Source of the DNA: Streptomyces somaliensis DSM 40738
Lineage (GTDB): Bacteria; Actinomycetota; Actinomycetes; Streptomycetales; Streptomycetaceae
Length of the DNA stretch: 45,105 nucleotides
Assembly (NCBI GenBank): GCA_012396115.1
Contig: JAAXOU010000007.1
Coordinates: 1-45,105 of the forward strand
Direction of reading: 5' to 3'
Both the position numbers and the translations under genes were made by a program. Position 1 is the stretch's first letter. Every line of letters starts with the position of its first letter. The notes under the pieces are model-generated. The model worked only from the letters and a program-made list of their open reading frames with translations, had not been told where the DNA came from and did not search any database. Of this stretch, positions 1 to 10,867 are shown piece by piece.

Positions 1-1506
1 GCACGGCGGCGGTCAGCGCGCCGGGGACGTCCGCGAGGCGCTCGCCGACGAGGATGACGGCGCCCTCCTCGCGCAGCGCCCGCGCCGCCGCGGCGCCCGG
101 CCCGTCGAGGTCGGCGGCGGCCGCGAGGGCGTCCAGCCACTCGGTCTCCGTGCCGGGCGCGGCGGGCAGCAGCGTGCCGCCCGCCTTCTCCAGGCCGCGG
201 GTGGCGTACGGGGCGAGGCCGTAGGTGCGCTGCCCGTGCCCGCGCCACGCCTTGCGGAGCCGCAGGAAGACGCTGGGCGCCTCCTCCTCGGCCTCCAGGC
301 CGGCGAGGAGCACGGCGGGCGCCTCCTCCAGGGCGCGGTACGTGACGCCGCCGCCGTCGAGGTCCCGGCCGCGGCCGGCGACCCGGGCGGCGAGGAAGTC
401 GGCCTCCTCGGCGCTGTGCGGGCGCGCGCGGAAGTCGACGTCGTTCGTGCCGAGGGCCACGCGCGCGAACTTGGCGTACGCGTAGGCGTCCTCCACCGTG
501 AGCCGCCCACCGGTCAGGACGCCGGTGCGGCCCCGGACCAGGCCGCGCGCCGCGGCCCGGAGCGCCTCGGGCCACGACGCGGGCCGCAGGACGCCGTCGT
601 CACCGCGCACCAGCGGGGTGGTGAGGCGGTCGCGGGTCTGCGCGTACCGGAACGCGAAGCGCCCCTTGTCGCACAGCCACTCCTCGTTGACCTCCGGGTC
701 GTCGGCGGCGAGCCGCCGCATGACCTTGCCGCGCCGGTGGTCGGTGCGGGTGGCGCAGCCCCCGGCGCAGTGCTCGCACACGGAGGGGCTGGAGACCAGG
801 TCGAAGGGGCGGGAGCGGAACCGGTACGCCGCGGAGGTGAGCGCGCCGACGGGGCAGATCTGGATGGTGTTGCCGGAGAAGTACGACTCGAACGGGTCGC
901 CCTCGCCGGTGCCGACCTGCTGGAGGGCGCCCCGCTCGACCAGCTCGATCATCGGGTCGCCGGCGATCTGCTGGGAGAAGCGGGTGCAGCGGGCGCACAG
1001 CACGCACCGTTCGCGGTCGAGGAGCACCTGGGTGGAGAGGGGGACGGGCTTCTCGTAGGTGCGCTTGCGGCCCTCGAAGCGGGACTCGGCCCGCCCGTGC
1101 GAGACGGCCTGGTTCTGCAGGGGGCACTCGCCGCCCTTGTCGCAGACGGGGCAGTCCAGGGGGTGGTTGATGAGCAGCAGCTCCATCACCCCGACCTGGG
1201 CCTTCTCGGCGACCGGTGAGGTGAGCTGGGTCTTCACCACCATGCCGTCCGTGCAGGTGGTCGTGCAGGAGGCCATGGGCTTGCGCTGGCCCTCCACCTC
1301 GACGATGCACTGGCGGCAGGCGCCGGCCGGGTCGAGGAGGGGGTGGTCGCAGAACCGGGGGATCTCGACGCCGACCCGCTCGGCGGCCCGGATGACCAGC
1401 GTCCCCTTGGGGACGGACACCTCGATGCCGTCGATGGTCAGCGTGACCAGGTCCTCCGGCGGCACCGGGGCGGCCCCGCCGCCGGCGGGGTTCGATGCCA
1501 TGACGG

Positions 1507-1510
<4 letters not shown>
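1..1510 (-). CDS. nuoG: NADH-quinone oxidoreductase subunit G, 3' end cut off
   Basis: This is the large iron-sulfur subunit of complex I, which passes electrons from the NADH-oxidising module along its Fe-S chain. The ATG at 1510 overlaps the nuoF stop (ATGA). The roughly 503 visible residues contain the N-terminal 2Fe-2S motif ([15 protein letters not shown]), the His/Cys 4Fe-4S motif ([19 protein letters not shown]), a C-x2-C-x2-C cluster site (CVLCARC) with a following CPVGAL, and a further C-x2-C-x3-C-x27-C set (CEHCAGGC ... WLCDKG). This last set corresponds to the extra cluster N7 found in some bacterial NuoG proteins. The C-terminal molybdopterin-oxidoreductase-like region is truncated by the window edge and is not decayed. 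Identity is certain. Confidence 0.95.
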
Positions 1511-2852
<1,342 letters not shown>

Positions 2853-2856
<4 letters not shown>

Positions 2857-3722
2857 CCCTTCCCCTCCTCACCGACCGGGCCCGCCGGGTGGTCCGGGTC
2901 GGACGCGGAGGTCTGTTGCGGTGCGTCGTGCGAACTGGGGTGGCCGGGTGCCGGGTCGGGGCCGCGGCCGGTCGCCGGGGCGGGGCCGCGGCGGTCCCCG
3001 TCGGCCGTCCGGCCCCGCGGGTGGACGACCCGGGGCGGTACGGCCTCGCCCTTGGCGAGCTTCAGCCCGACGAGGGAGGCCGGTCCCGCGCCGCCGCCCG
3101 CCTCGACCGCGCCCGGCCTGGGGTCGGGGAAGCCGGCGAGGATGCGGGCGGTCTCCCGGAAGGTGCACAGGGGCGCGCCGCGGGTCGGGGTGACGGGCCG
3201 GCCGGCGCGCAGGTCGTCGACGAGGCGCCTGGCGCTCTGGGGCGTCTGGTTGTCGAAGAACTCCCAGTTGACCATCACGACGGGCGCGAAGTCGCAGGCC
3301 GCGTTGCACTCGATGTGTTCGAGGGTGACCTTGCCGTCGTCGGTGGTCTCCTGGTTGCCGACGCCGAGGTGGGCCTTGAGCTCCTCGAAGATCGCGTCGC
3401 CGCCCATGACGGCGCAGAGCGTGTTGGTGCAGACGCCGACCTGGTAGTCGCCGCCCGGCCTGCGCCGGTACATCGTGTAGAAGGTGGCGACGGCGGTGAC
3501 CTCGGCGGTGGTCAGCCCCAGCGTCTCGGCGCAGAAGCGCACGCCGGTGCGGGTGACGTGGCCCTCCTCGGACTGCACCAGGTGCAGCAGCGGCAGCAGC
3601 GCGGAGCGCGAGTCCGGGTAGCGGGCGATCACCTCCCGGGCGTCCGCGTCCAGCCGGGCGCGTACGTCGGCGGGGTAGTCGGGGGCGGGGAGTTCGGGCA
3701 TCCCCAGCTGGACGTCGGTCAC
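2853..3722 (-). CDS. nuoE: NADH-quinone oxidoreductase subunit E (2Fe-2S), long C-terminal tail
   Basis: This is a thioredoxin-like 2Fe-2S subunit of the NADH dehydrogenase module. The cluster ligands are visible as CTNTLC and ECNAAC. The chosen start is GTG at 3722, which overlaps the nuoD TGA (GTGA) as elsewhere in the operon. The protein has 289 residues, and the conserved fold ends near residue 180. Roughly the last 100 residues are a Pro/Gly/Arg/Asp-rich, probably disordered extension (for example [18 protein letters not shown]). Longer NuoE proteins are common in actinomycetes, so the tail is not a sign of decay. Confidence 0.94.
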
Positions 3723-5110
3723 CGGTCGACGCCTCCCATCACGGGGTCGATGGACGCGACGGCGACGATGACGTCGGCGACCTGGCCGCCTTCGCACATC
3801 GCCGCCACGGCCTGGAGGTTGGTGAAGGACGGGTCGCGGAAGTGGACCCGGTACGGCCGGGTGCCGCCGTCGGAGACGACGTGCGCGCCCAGCTCGCCCT
3901 TGGGGGACTCGACGGCGGCGTACGCCTGGCCCGGGGGGACCCGGAAGCCCTCGGTGACCAGCTTGAAGTGGTGGATCAGGGCCTCCATGGAGGTGCCCAT
4001 GATCTTCCTGATGTGGTCGAGGGAGTTGCCGAGGCCGTCGGGGCCGAGGGCCAGCTGGGCGGGCCAGGCGATCTTCTTGTCGGCGACCATGACCGGGCCG
4101 GGGGCGAGCCGGTCGAGGCACTGCTCGACGATGCGCAGCGACTGGCGCATCTCCTCCAGCCGGATCAGGAACCGGCCGTAGGCGTCGCAGGTGTCGGCGG
4201 TCGGCACGTCGAAGTCGTACGTCTCGTAGCCGCAGTACGGCTCCGCGCGGCGCAGGTCGTGCGGGAGCCCGGTGGAGCGCAGGACGGGGCCGGTGACGCC
4301 GAGGGCCGTGCAGCCGGCGAGGTCCAGGTAGCCGATGTCCTGCATGCGGGCCTTGAAGATGGGGTTGCCGGTGGCGAGCTTGTCGTACTCCGGCAGGTTC
4401 TTCCGCATGGTCCTGACGAACTCGCGGATCTGCTCGACGGCGCCGGGCGGCAGGTCCTGGGCGAGGCCGCCGGGGCGGATGAACGCGTGGTTCATGCGCA
4501 GGCCGGTGATCAGCTCGTAGAGGTCCAGGATCATCTCGCGGTCCCGGAACCCGTAGATCATGATCGTGGTGGCGCCGAGCTCCATGCCGCCGGTGGCGAT
4601 GCACACCAGGTGCGAGGAGAGCCGGTTGAGCTCCATCAGCAGGACGCGGATGACGGTGGCCCGGTCGGGGATCTGGTCCTCGATGCCGAGGAGCTTCTCC
4701 ACGCCGAGGCAGTACGCCGTCTCGTTGAAGAACGGCGTCAGGTAGTCCATGCGCGTGACGAAGGTGGTGCCCTGCGTCCAGTTCCGGTACTCGAGGTTCT
4801 TCTCGATGCCGGTGTGGAGGTAGCCGATGCCGCAGCGGGCCTCGGTGACGGTCTCGCCGTCGATCTCCAGAATGAGCCGGAGCACGCCGTGGGTGGAGGG
4901 GTGCTGGGGGCCCATGTTGACGACGATCCGCTCGTCGTCGGCCTCGGCCGCGGACCGGACGACCTCGTCCCAGTCGCCGCCGGTGACGGTGTAGACGGTG
5001 CCCTCGGTGGTCTCGCGGGGCTCGGCCTCGGGGGCGTCGGAGAGGGGCGTCCCGGAGGGGCCCGACGGGGGGCGGTGGCCGGGGGACGGGTGGGTGTTGG
5101 GGGTGGTCAC
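3719..5110 (-). CDS. nuoD: NADH-quinone oxidoreductase subunit D (quinone site)
   Basis: This is the 49-kDa-type subunit that forms the quinone-binding chamber with NuoB. The 463-residue protein contains the family motifs [16 protein letters not shown] and [17 protein letters not shown], and ends in [23 protein letters not shown] followed by a short DPVMGGVDR tail. The start is taken as GTG at 5110, overlapping the nuoC stop. This places a variable tail of about 65 residues (rich in Pro, Ser, Glu and Thr) before the conserved core. A later start would remove that tail, but no better ribosome-binding site is evident. Confidence 0.95.
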   Translation of the reverse strand: MTTPNTHPSPGHRPPSGPSGTPLSDAPEAEPRETTEGTVYTVTGGDWDEVVRSAAEADDERIVVNMGPQHPSTHGVLRLILEIDGETVTEARCGIGYLHTGIEKNLEYRNWTQGTTFVTRMDYLTPFFNETAYCLGVEKLLGIEDQIPDRATVIRVLLMELNRLSSHLVCIATGGMELGATTIMIYGFRDREMILDLYELITGLRMNHAFIRPGGLAQDLPPGAVEQIREFVRTMRKNLPEYDKLATGNPIFKARMQDIGYLDLAGCTALGVTGPVLRSTGLPHDLRRAEPYCGYETYDFDVPTADTCDAYGRFLIRLEEMRQSLRIVEQCLDRLAPGPVMVADKKIAWPAQLALGPDGLGNSLDHIRKIMGTSMEALIHHFKLVTEGFRVPPGQAYAAVESPKGELGAHVVSDGGTRPYRVHFRDPSFTNLQAVAAMCEGGQVADVIVAVASIDPVMGGVDR

Positions 5111-5844
5111 GAGTACGACCTCCGCTGGTCCGGAGCCGGGATCTGGGCGCCCTTGTACTCGACGGGGACGCCGCCGAGGGGGTAGTCCTTGCGCTGCGGG
5201 AAGCCCTGCCAGTCGTCCGGCATCATGATCCGGGTGAGGGCCGGGTGGCCGTCGAAGACCAGCCCGAAGAAGTCGTACGTCTCGCGCTCGTGCCAGTCGT
5301 TGGTCGGGTAGACGGGGACGAGCGACGGGACGTGCGGGTCGTGGTCGGGCGCGCTGACCTCCAGCCGCAGGCGCCGCCCGTGGGTGATCGAGCGCAGGTG
5401 GTGGACGGCGTGCAGCTCGCGGCCCTTGTCGCCGGGGTAGTGGACACCGCTGACGCCCAGGCACAGCTCGAAGCGGAGGGCGGGGTCGTCGCGCAGGGTG
5501 CGGGCGACGCGGACGAGGTGCTCGCGCGCGATGTGGAAGGTGAGCTCGCCCCGGTCGACGACCGTCTTCTCGATGGCGTTCTCCGGGACGATCCCCTGTT
5601 CCTCCAGGGCGCCCTCCAGTTCGTCGGCGACCTCGTCGAAGTAGCCCCCGTACGGCCGGGCGGACGGGCCGGGGAGGCGGATCGAGCGGACGAGGCCGCC
5701 GTAGCCGGAGGTGTCCTGGCCGTGCGCGGCACCGAACATGCCGCGCTGGACGCGGATCTCCTCGCCGAGGTCACCGCGCTGACCGGGGAGGTTCCGCGCG
5801 CCGATCTCCTCGTCGGGATTCGGCTTGCTCGACTGGTCGGTCAC
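5107..5844 (-). CDS. nuoC: NADH-quinone oxidoreductase subunit C
   Basis: This is the 30-kDa-type subunit of the peripheral arm, docking between NuoB/D and the NADH module. The signature lies near the C-terminus: [20 protein letters not shown], followed by [21 protein letters not shown]. The 245-residue length assumes GTG at 5844, which overlaps the nuoB TGA. The first 60 residues are a poorly conserved leader. NuoC and NuoD are separate genes here, not a fused NuoCD as in enterobacteria. Confidence 0.95.
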   Translation of the reverse strand: MTDQSSKPNPDEEIGARNLPGQRGDLGEEIRVQRGMFGAAHGQDTSGYGGLVRSIRLPGPSARPYGGYFDEVADELEGALEEQGIVPENAIEKTVVDRGELTFHIAREHLVRVARTLRDDPALRFELCLGVSGVHYPGDKGRELHAVHHLRSITHGRRLRLEVSAPDHDPHVPSLVPVYPTNDWHERETYDFFGLVFDGHPALTRIMMPDDWQGFPQRKDYPLGGVPVEYKGAQIPAPDQRRSYS

Positions 5845-6395
5845 CGCAGCAGCCCCTTCATCTCGATCGTCGGGAGGGCCTTGAGCGCCGCCTCCTCCGC
5901 CTCGCGGGCCGCTTCGCGCGCGTTGACGCCGAGCTTGGACGACTGGATCTTCTGGTGGAGCTTGAGGATCGCGTCCAGCAGCATCTCGGGGCGGGGCGGG
6001 CAGCCGGGCAGGTAGATGTCGACCGGTACGACGTGGTCGACGCCCTGCACGATCGCGTAGTTGTTGAACATGCCTCCGGAGGAGGCGCAGACGCCCATGG
6101 AGATCACCCACTTCGGGTCGGGCATCTGGTCGTAGACCTGGCGCAGGACCGGGGCCATCTTCTGGCTGACCCGGCCGGCCACGATCATCAGGTCGGCCTG
6201 GCGCGGCGAGCCGCGGAAGACCTCCATCCCGAACCGCGCCAGGTCGTACCGCCCGGCGCCGGTGGTCATCATCTCGATGGCGCAGCAGGCGAGGCCGAAG
6301 GTCGCGGGGAAGAGGGACGACTTGCGCACCCATCCCGCGGCCTGCTCGACCGTCGTCAGCAGGAATCCGCTCGGCAGTTTCTCTTCGAGTCCCAT
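5841..6395 (-). CDS. nuoB: NADH-quinone oxidoreductase subunit B (cluster N2)
   Basis: This subunit holds the terminal 4Fe-4S cluster N2, which reduces quinone. The 184-residue protein has the tandem cysteines in [10 protein letters not shown] and the further ligands in [15 protein letters not shown] and LPGCPPRPE. Length and motif order are typical. A 19-base gap separates it from nuoA, and its TGA overlaps the nuoC GTG. Confidence 0.96.
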   Translation of the reverse strand: MGLEEKLPSGFLLTTVEQAAGWVRKSSLFPATFGLACCAIEMMTTGAGRYDLARFGMEVFRGSPRQADLMIVAGRVSQKMAPVLRQVYDQMPDPKWVISMGVCASSGGMFNNYAIVQGVDHVVPVDIYLPGCPPRPEMLLDAILKLHQKIQSSKLGVNAREAAREAEEAALKALPTIEMKGLLR

Positions 6396-6414
6396 GACTG
6401 TGCCCTTCAGCCCC

Positions 6415-6774
6415 TCAGTCCCATTCCAGGCCGCCGCGCCGCCAGACGTACGCGTAGGCGACGAAGACGGTGAGCACGAAGAGGAGCATCTCCACGAGCC
6501 CGAAAAGCCCCAGGGCGTCGAAGGTGACGGCCCAGGGGTAGAGGAAGACGATCTCGATGTCGAAGACGATGAAGAGCATCGCCGTCAGGTAGTACTTGAT
6601 CGGGAAGCGGCCGCCTCCGGCCGGCGTCGGGGTCGGCTCGATGCCGCACTCGTACGCCTCGAGCTTCGCCCTGTTGTACTTCCTCGGGCCGATGAGCGTG
6701 GCCATGACCACGGAGAAGATCGCAAACGCTGCTCCGAGGGCGCCGAGCACGAGGATGGGCGTGTACGCATTCAC
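6415..6774 (-). CDS. nuoA: NADH-quinone oxidoreductase subunit A
   Basis: This is the small membrane subunit of complex I, 119 residues with three predicted transmembrane segments. The conserved loop after the first helix reads [12 protein letters not shown], with the Cys that senses the active/deactive state in related enzymes, and the second helix contains [16 protein letters not shown]. The GTG at 6774 is preceded by an AGGAG-type ribosome-binding site. It is the first gene of the leftward nuo operon, and a Rex-like operator lies about 110 bases upstream. Confidence 0.95.
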   Translation of the reverse strand: MNAYTPILVLGALGAAFAIFSVVMATLIGPRKYNRAKLEAYECGIEPTPTPAGGGRFPIKYYLTAMLFIVFDIEIVFLYPWAVTFDALGLFGLVEMLLFVLTVFVAYAYVWRRGGLEWD

Positions 6775-7493
6775 GCTCCTCGCTCCTTCCAGTCGTCCTT
6801 GACCGTTGGACCGCGACGGGCGTCCGCTCACCGCCTCGGAGGAGCCCCCGGCGGACGGACGCCCTCCGGAAGATCGCTTATATGTGAGGCAGTTCACAAG
6901 CCCGACTGGAACGCATCCTATGCCCGTCGATCTGTGATCTGCGACACGGGTGCGGAAGGGAGTTTGTGATCTCCGCCACCTGGCGAACGATCACCAAGCA
7001 GGAGGAAGGGCGATCTTCACACCGGCTGTGATCAAGTAGCCACGACATGTGACATTTTCGTTGATCCTCGCTGGTCGAAGCGCTCTTGCACTATCAAATA
7101 CTGTCTAGTACACGCAAATTCGATATGGGCACCTCCGGGTGATAAAGGGCTCCACCCACCCGCGAGGGGGGCCCGGTGGGACGGAGGTGGACGCACGCAC
7201 CCGCCCCGGGAGTCCGGGCGCCGGAGGGCGGGCGCCCGGACGTGACCTGCGCCACTCGACCCCGCGACCCGGAGGGGCGGAGCTGGCCAACCGCGCCCAC
7301 CGGTGGTAGGCCGACGGCAATTCGGACCTTTCGCGGAAAGCCCATGATCACGGGCATGATCACGAGAGACCGAAATGTCCGTTAGGGCGTCAGTGGCGGG
7401 CGCCGGCAACCGGATTCGGCGACCCGGGAACCAACTGTGGCGGAACACACGTCCCTTGATGGAGGACACTCAAGCCTGATAGCGGTTGTCCTC
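6775..7493. other. Divergent control region between nuoA and the NlpC/P60 gene
   Basis: This 719-base non-coding stretch carries the promoters of the leftward nuo operon and of the rightward hydrolase gene. It is visibly less GC-rich around 6870-7130. It contains a Rex-type operator (6882-6899), three copies of TGTGATC (6933, 6965 and 7027), and a related TGTGACATT at 7050. I see no open reading frame in it with Streptomyces codon bias. The roughly 200-base stretch before the hydrolase start suggests a long 5' leader. Confidence 0.6.
6882..6899. promoter_or_regulatory. Rex-type redox operator upstream of nuoA
   Basis: The sequence ATGTGAGGCAGTTCACAA matches 12 of the 14 defined bases of the Rex operator TTGTGAA-N4-TTCACAA, with one half-site perfect. 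Rex is an NADH/NAD+-sensing repressor known to control nuo and cyd genes in Streptomyces coelicolor. The position, about 110 bases upstream of the nuoA start, fits repression of the operon when NADH is low. Confidence 0.75.
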
Positions 7494-8327
7494 ATGTCCC
7501 ACACCGCTCACATACCCAGCCACCGGAAGCCCCGCCGCAGCTCCTCGAAGCTCACGCTGCGCGCCGGAGTCGCCGGTGGCGTCCTCAGCACCATCGCGGT
7601 GGCCGCTTCCCCGGCCCACGCCGAGCCGGTGACCGAGACCCTCGAGATGCCCGCGCTCACCGACCTGGACTTGTCGGGCGCGCTCTCCACCGCCGTCGCC
7701 GCCTCCGCGGAGGCGACCGAGCACGACGCCCTCGCCCGGGACCTGCGTGCGCAGGAGGACGCGGCGGCCGTCAAGGCGGCCAAGGAGGCCAAGAAGGCCC
7801 AGGCGGAGGCGGAGCGCAAGGCCGAGGCCGAGCGCAAGGCGAAGGAGGCCGAGGAGAGGGCCCTCGCCGAGGCGCGGGAGCGCGCCTCCCGGTCCGAAGG
7901 GCGCGACTCGCTGCCCACGCGGCCCGACGGGGACGGCGGCGGCGACAGCGACCACGTCGACGCCCCGGCGACCGGCTCGGCCGCCGCCATCGTCGCCTTC
8001 GCCCGCGCGCAGGTCGGCGACGCGTACGTGATGGGCGCCACGGGCCCCAACGCCTGGGACTGCTCCGGGCTCGTCCAGGCCGCCTACCGCCAGGCCGGCA
8101 TCGACCTGCCGCGCGTCTCCAGCTCCCAGTCGAGCATGGGCACCTCCGTCTCCCTGGGCGACCTCCAGCCGGGCGACATCCTCTACTGGGGCAGCCGCAG
8201 CGGCTCGTACCACGTCGCCGTCTACGTCGGCGGCGGCATGTACGTCGGCGCGCAGAACCCCAGCACCGGCGTGGTCAAGCGCTCCCTGGACTGGGACCGC
8301 CCGTCCGGCGCCGTCCGCATCCTCTGA
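7494..8327 (+). CDS. Secreted NlpC/P60 peptidoglycan hydrolase
   Basis: This is a C40-family endopeptidase that would cleave stem peptides of the cell wall. The 277-residue protein has a twin-basic N-terminus (HRKPRRSSSK), a hydrophobic signal segment ending in SPAHA, and then an Ala/Glu/Lys/Arg-rich coiled coil of about 70 residues (roughly 80-145). After a Gly/Asp-rich linker comes the catalytic domain, with the nucleophile Cys in WDCSGLVQAAY, the catalytic His in SYHVAVYVG and the third polar residue near GAQNP. I chose the ATG at 7494 because the signal peptide follows it; an upstream start adds an unlikely 19-residue leader. Actinobacteria commonly place such a gene beside nuo. Confidence 0.92.
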   Translation: MSHTAHIPSHRKPRRSSSKLTLRAGVAGGVLSTIAVAASPAHAEPVTETLEMPALTDLDLSGALSTAVAASAEATEHDALARDLRAQEDAAAVKAAKEAKKAQAEAERKAEAERKAKEAEERALAEARERASRSEGRDSLPTRPDGDGGGDSDHVDAPATGSAAAIVAFARAQVGDAYVMGATGPNAWDCSGLVQAAYRQAGIDLPRVSSSQSSMGTSVSLGDLQPGDILYWGSRSGSYHVAVYVGGGMYVGAQNPSTGVVKRSLDWDRPSGAVRIL

Positions 8328-8344
8328 CGCGGCCCCGCCGCGCC

Positions 8345-8391
8345 CGAAGGGCCGTCGCTCCCCCGCTCGGGGCGGGAGCGGCGGCCCTTCG
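8345..8391 (+). terminator. Strong hairpin after the NlpC/P60 gene
   Basis: CGAAGGGCCG at 8345-8354 pairs with CGGCCCTTCG at 8382-8391, and an inner GCTCCC/GGGAGC stem extends the helix. There is no clear T-run, as is usual for Streptomyces terminators. It starts 18 bases after the stop codon. The rest of 8328-8622 holds no gene that I can support. Confidence 0.75.
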
Positions 8392-8622
8392 CCGTGCGCC
8401 CGGGGCGGTTCGGGTCGGGCGCGGCCGGGCCGCGGGCCGCCCGCCCGAGGGGCCGCGGAGCGCCGGGGTGTCTGCAAGCACTTCCTTCGGCCCCGCCGCG
8501 CGAAGTCGTTCCGGCCCCGGCGGGGAGTTGGAGGGAGCGCGCATCGGCGTGATTCACGCCCGTGTAGCAAGGTGGTTCGGCCCCACTTCGATCGGGTGGT
8601 TCCGCTGGCCCGGGTCGGGCCG

Positions 8623-9510
8623 TCACCAGCGCATCGCGGTGAAATCGATGGGACGGGGCCGCAGTCCGCGGGTGCGCGCCGCCAGTCGCCGCAGCCGCCG
8701 GGCCATGTCGTCGGCCGACAGGTGCCGGCGGTCGCCGTGGCCCGGCAGCAGCCACTCGAAGCGCAGCCGGTCGGCGGTCCGGGCCAAGGAGGCGGCCAGT
8801 TCACCGATGGAGTACCAGGTGACGCTGTCGGCCACCTCGATGTCCGCTGTGGTGCGCGACCAGTAGAAGCTGTCGCCGCTGAAGCAGTACCGCTCGTCCG
8901 CGAGGAACAGCACGCTGCCTCGGGTGTGCCCGGGGAAAGGGAAGGCGACCACCCCTTCGGCGATCTGCGCCGGGTCGTCACCGCGAAGCACACGGTCGGC
9001 GTCCGGGGCGGCATCGACGTCACCCTCGTGGATCCACAGCCGGGCGCCGAAGCGGTCGGCGTAGCGACGGCCGTGCGCGGCGTGGTCGCGGTGGGTGAGC
9101 AGGACATCGGTGACGGGGCCCAGCCCCTCGTAGCGCGCGGCCAACGATGTGCTCCAACGCGGCGTGTCCACCATCATCGCGGTGCCGCCGGGGCGGCGCA
9201 GCAGGTAGGAGTTGGCCCCTGCGGTGTGCGGGGAGTTGTGCCCGCACAGGTGCACGGTGTCGTCCAGGGCCATCGGGAAGGGATCCGACGCCGCCTCCAG
9301 CCGCCCGGCCGGGGGACGGATCGACCGGGAGGGACAGGCGTGCGCCGCGGCGTTCAGCCGCCGGACCTCGGCTCGGCCGCGCGGCTGGCGCAGAACGACC
9401 GACTGGCCGTCGACCTCGCCGATCAGGCCGGGGGCGAGCTGCCGGGCGACGTCGCAATTGGTGCACCGCTCGTCGACCCGCCAGCCGTCCTCGAACCGCT
9501 CCTCGCCCAC
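8623..9510 (-). CDS. Ferredoxin-like / metallo-beta-lactamase fold hydrolase
   Basis: This 295-residue protein has a short N-terminal segment with ferredoxin-like cysteines (RCTNCDVARQLAP, then HACPSRSI near residue 60) followed by an MBL-fold domain. The metal motif reads LLTHRDHAAHG rather than the canonical THxHxDH, with further ligand regions in FPGHTRGS, FSGDSFYW and LLPGHGDR. Related MBL proteins carry THRDHV-type motifs and are annotated only as hydrolases of unknown substrate. It is monocistronic as far as can be seen, and I cannot assign a substrate. Confidence 0.85.
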   Translation of the reverse strand: MGEERFEDGWRVDERCTNCDVARQLAPGLIGEVDGQSVVLRQPRGRAEVRRLNAAAHACPSRSIRPPAGRLEAASDPFPMALDDTVHLCGHNSPHTAGANSYLLRRPGGTAMMVDTPRWSTSLAARYEGLGPVTDVLLTHRDHAAHGRRYADRFGARLWIHEGDVDAAPDADRVLRGDDPAQIAEGVVAFPFPGHTRGSVLFLADERYCFSGDSFYWSRTTADIEVADSVTWYSIGELAASLARTADRLRFEWLLPGHGDRRHLSADDMARRLRRLAARTRGLRPRPIDFTAMRW

Positions 9511-9738
9511 AGCCCGCCCCCTTCCGTGCCGCGCCCGCCAACCGGCCGCTCACAGTCCAGGGGTACCTCGCGCCCCGCGGACAAAGGAAGGGGGTTGGGA
9601 TCTTGTACTTGCGGCATCGCGCCGCTCTGGAAGTCCGGGCGACTCGGCCGACCACGGCGGCACGGAACCACCGGCAGCCCCACCGACCCGCCCCGGATCA
9701 ATCGCGGGTCAGGCCGCAAGCGGAGCCGGATCGGCTTC

Positions 9739-10164
9739 TCACGCGGTGGAACCACTTCCGGCCCGTGCGGTGGAGCCCGAAGAAGTGCTTACAAACAGCC
9801 GGGGCCCTCCTCCCGGGATCACCGCGCGCACGTACCCCCACGGTCGCGGTCGCCGGGGCCGCTCCCCCTCCCCGCCGCCGTCCGCTCGTGCGGCGGAGGG
9901 CGGGTTCGGGCGGAGGCGGTGGTGCAGCGGGGTGCGCGTGCGCCGCGCGTGCCTTCCCCGGCGCGGTGGCCCGGCGAGGACCGTGACGTGCACCGAGTCC
10001 CGCCAGCAGTAGCAGGTGTACGTGTACCCGCCCCGGTCCAGCGGCGGCGGCGTGAACCCCCGGTGCGGGTTCGGCAGCAGCGCCCACATGATCGACAAGG
10101 TGAGCAACAGGGCGCCCGCGGAGAGGATCAACGCCCCCCAGAAGGCGTGGCCGTCGGAGATCAC
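9739..10164 (-). CDS. Small single-pass membrane protein, hypothetical
   Basis: This 141-residue reading frame starts with GTG at 10164, overlapping the stop of the upstream ATPase gene (GTGA), which suggests coupled translation. The N-terminus contains one hydrophobic helix (WGALILSAGALLLTLSIMWA) followed by a Cys-containing segment (GGYTYTCYCWRDSVHVTV). Beyond about residue 65 it is Arg/Pro-rich and of low complexity, so the true stop may be genuine but that part carries no recognisable fold. I do not recognise a family. The first half is convincing; the tail is weaker. Confidence 0.5.
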   Translation of the reverse strand: MISDGHAFWGALILSAGALLLTLSIMWALLPNPHRGFTPPPLDRGGYTYTCYCWRDSVHVTVLAGPPRRGRHARRTRTPLHHRLRPNPPSAARADGGGEGERPRRPRPWGYVRAVIPGGGPRLFVSTSSGSTARAGSGSTA

Positions 10165-10715
10165 GCGGCGTCGCCCCCTTCTCGGTCGTCCCGGTCGTGC
10201 CGGTCGTCCCGGTCGTCCCGGCCGTCTCGTTCGTTCCGGTCGCCCTGGTCGTCCCGGTCGTCCCGGTCATGCCGGTCGTGCCGGTCGTCCCGGTCGACGA
10301 GCGTGAAGCGGACCGCCTTCGTACGGTCGTCCAGGACCAGGACGCCCCAGTCGTCGGCGAGGGAGTCGACCAGGAGCAGGCCCCGCCCGTGCTCCTGCCC
10401 CGTGTACCGGCCGGAGGGCGCGGGCAGCGGTAGCCCGACGGGCCCGTCGTCGTGTACGAGCACGGCCGTCCGCCGTCCCGCGAGGGCCACCTCGATGGTG
10501 ATCGACGGGGTGCGGCTGTGCCGGTGGGCGTTGGTGACCACCTCGGAGGTGCAGAGCCGGGCCGGCTCGACGAGCCGCGGGAGGTTCGCGGCCCGCAGGA
10601 CCAGGACCACCCAGTCCCGGGCGATCTTCGGCGTGGTCGGCAGGTTCGGGGCCGTGAGCCGGTAACTCGCGTCCCCCGTCGGCGGTTCGGGAAGCGGTAA
10701 GGCTGCGGTGTTCAT
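10161..10715 (-). CDS. RsbW-like ATP-binding regulatory protein with repeat tail
   Basis: This HATPase_c_2 protein of 184 residues resembles anti-sigma-factor kinases. The N-box reads LCTSEVVTNAHRHS, the G1 box reads VLVHDDGP and the G2 region reads HGRGLLLVDSLADDWG. The start ATG at 10715 has a GGGAGAGGA ribosome-binding site. Streptomyces genomes carry dozens of such proteins beside XRE/DUF397 pairs, as here, where the XRE gene is divergent. The last 40 or so residues are an unusual charged tail of DDRHDRD-type units encoded by a nine-base tandem repeat. The protein partner is unknown. Confidence 0.85.
   Translation of the reverse strand: MNTAALPLPEPPTGDASYRLTAPNLPTTPKIARDWVVLVLRAANLPRLVEPARLCTSEVVTNAHRHSRTPSITIEVALAGRRTAVLVHDDGPVGLPLPAPSGRYTGQEHGRGLLLVDSLADDWGVLVLDDRTKAVRFTLVDRDDRHDRHDRDDRDDQGDRNERDGRDDRDDRHDRDDREGGDAA
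10183..10296. repeat. Nine-base tandem repeat encoding Asp/Arg/His units
   Basis: About twelve imperfect copies of CGGTCGTCC / CGGTCGTGC stand in tandem on the + strand. On the - strand they encode the (R/H)-D-(D/R) triplet tail of the ATPase. The period is a multiple of three, so copy-number changes keep the frame. Confidence 0.85.
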
Positions 10716-10867
10716 GTCGTCCTCTCCCAACGCGGTCTCGTACCCGCGCCGCCGCCCCACCGTGGCCCGGCCGCCCGAGCGCACGCCCCGAAGGGCGCAC
10801 GTCGACGACTGCACTGCGGGATTACGGACGCGCTGCGCGGTGCTGACAGGACCATAGGGGGCATGTA

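Noticed and set aside
6930..7060. CRP-type site GTG-N6-CAC in the nuoA/NlpC control region
   Set aside because: The nearest match (GTGATCTGCGACAC) has an eight-base spacer, not six, and no dyad symmetry beyond the ends.
7240..7493. ydaO-type c-di-AMP riboswitch before the NlpC/P60 gene
   Set aside because: Such leaders are common before actinobacterial cell-wall hydrolases, and ACCCGGGAACCA is suggestive, but the conserved 3' half of the riboswitch (the GTCAGC-type block) is absent.
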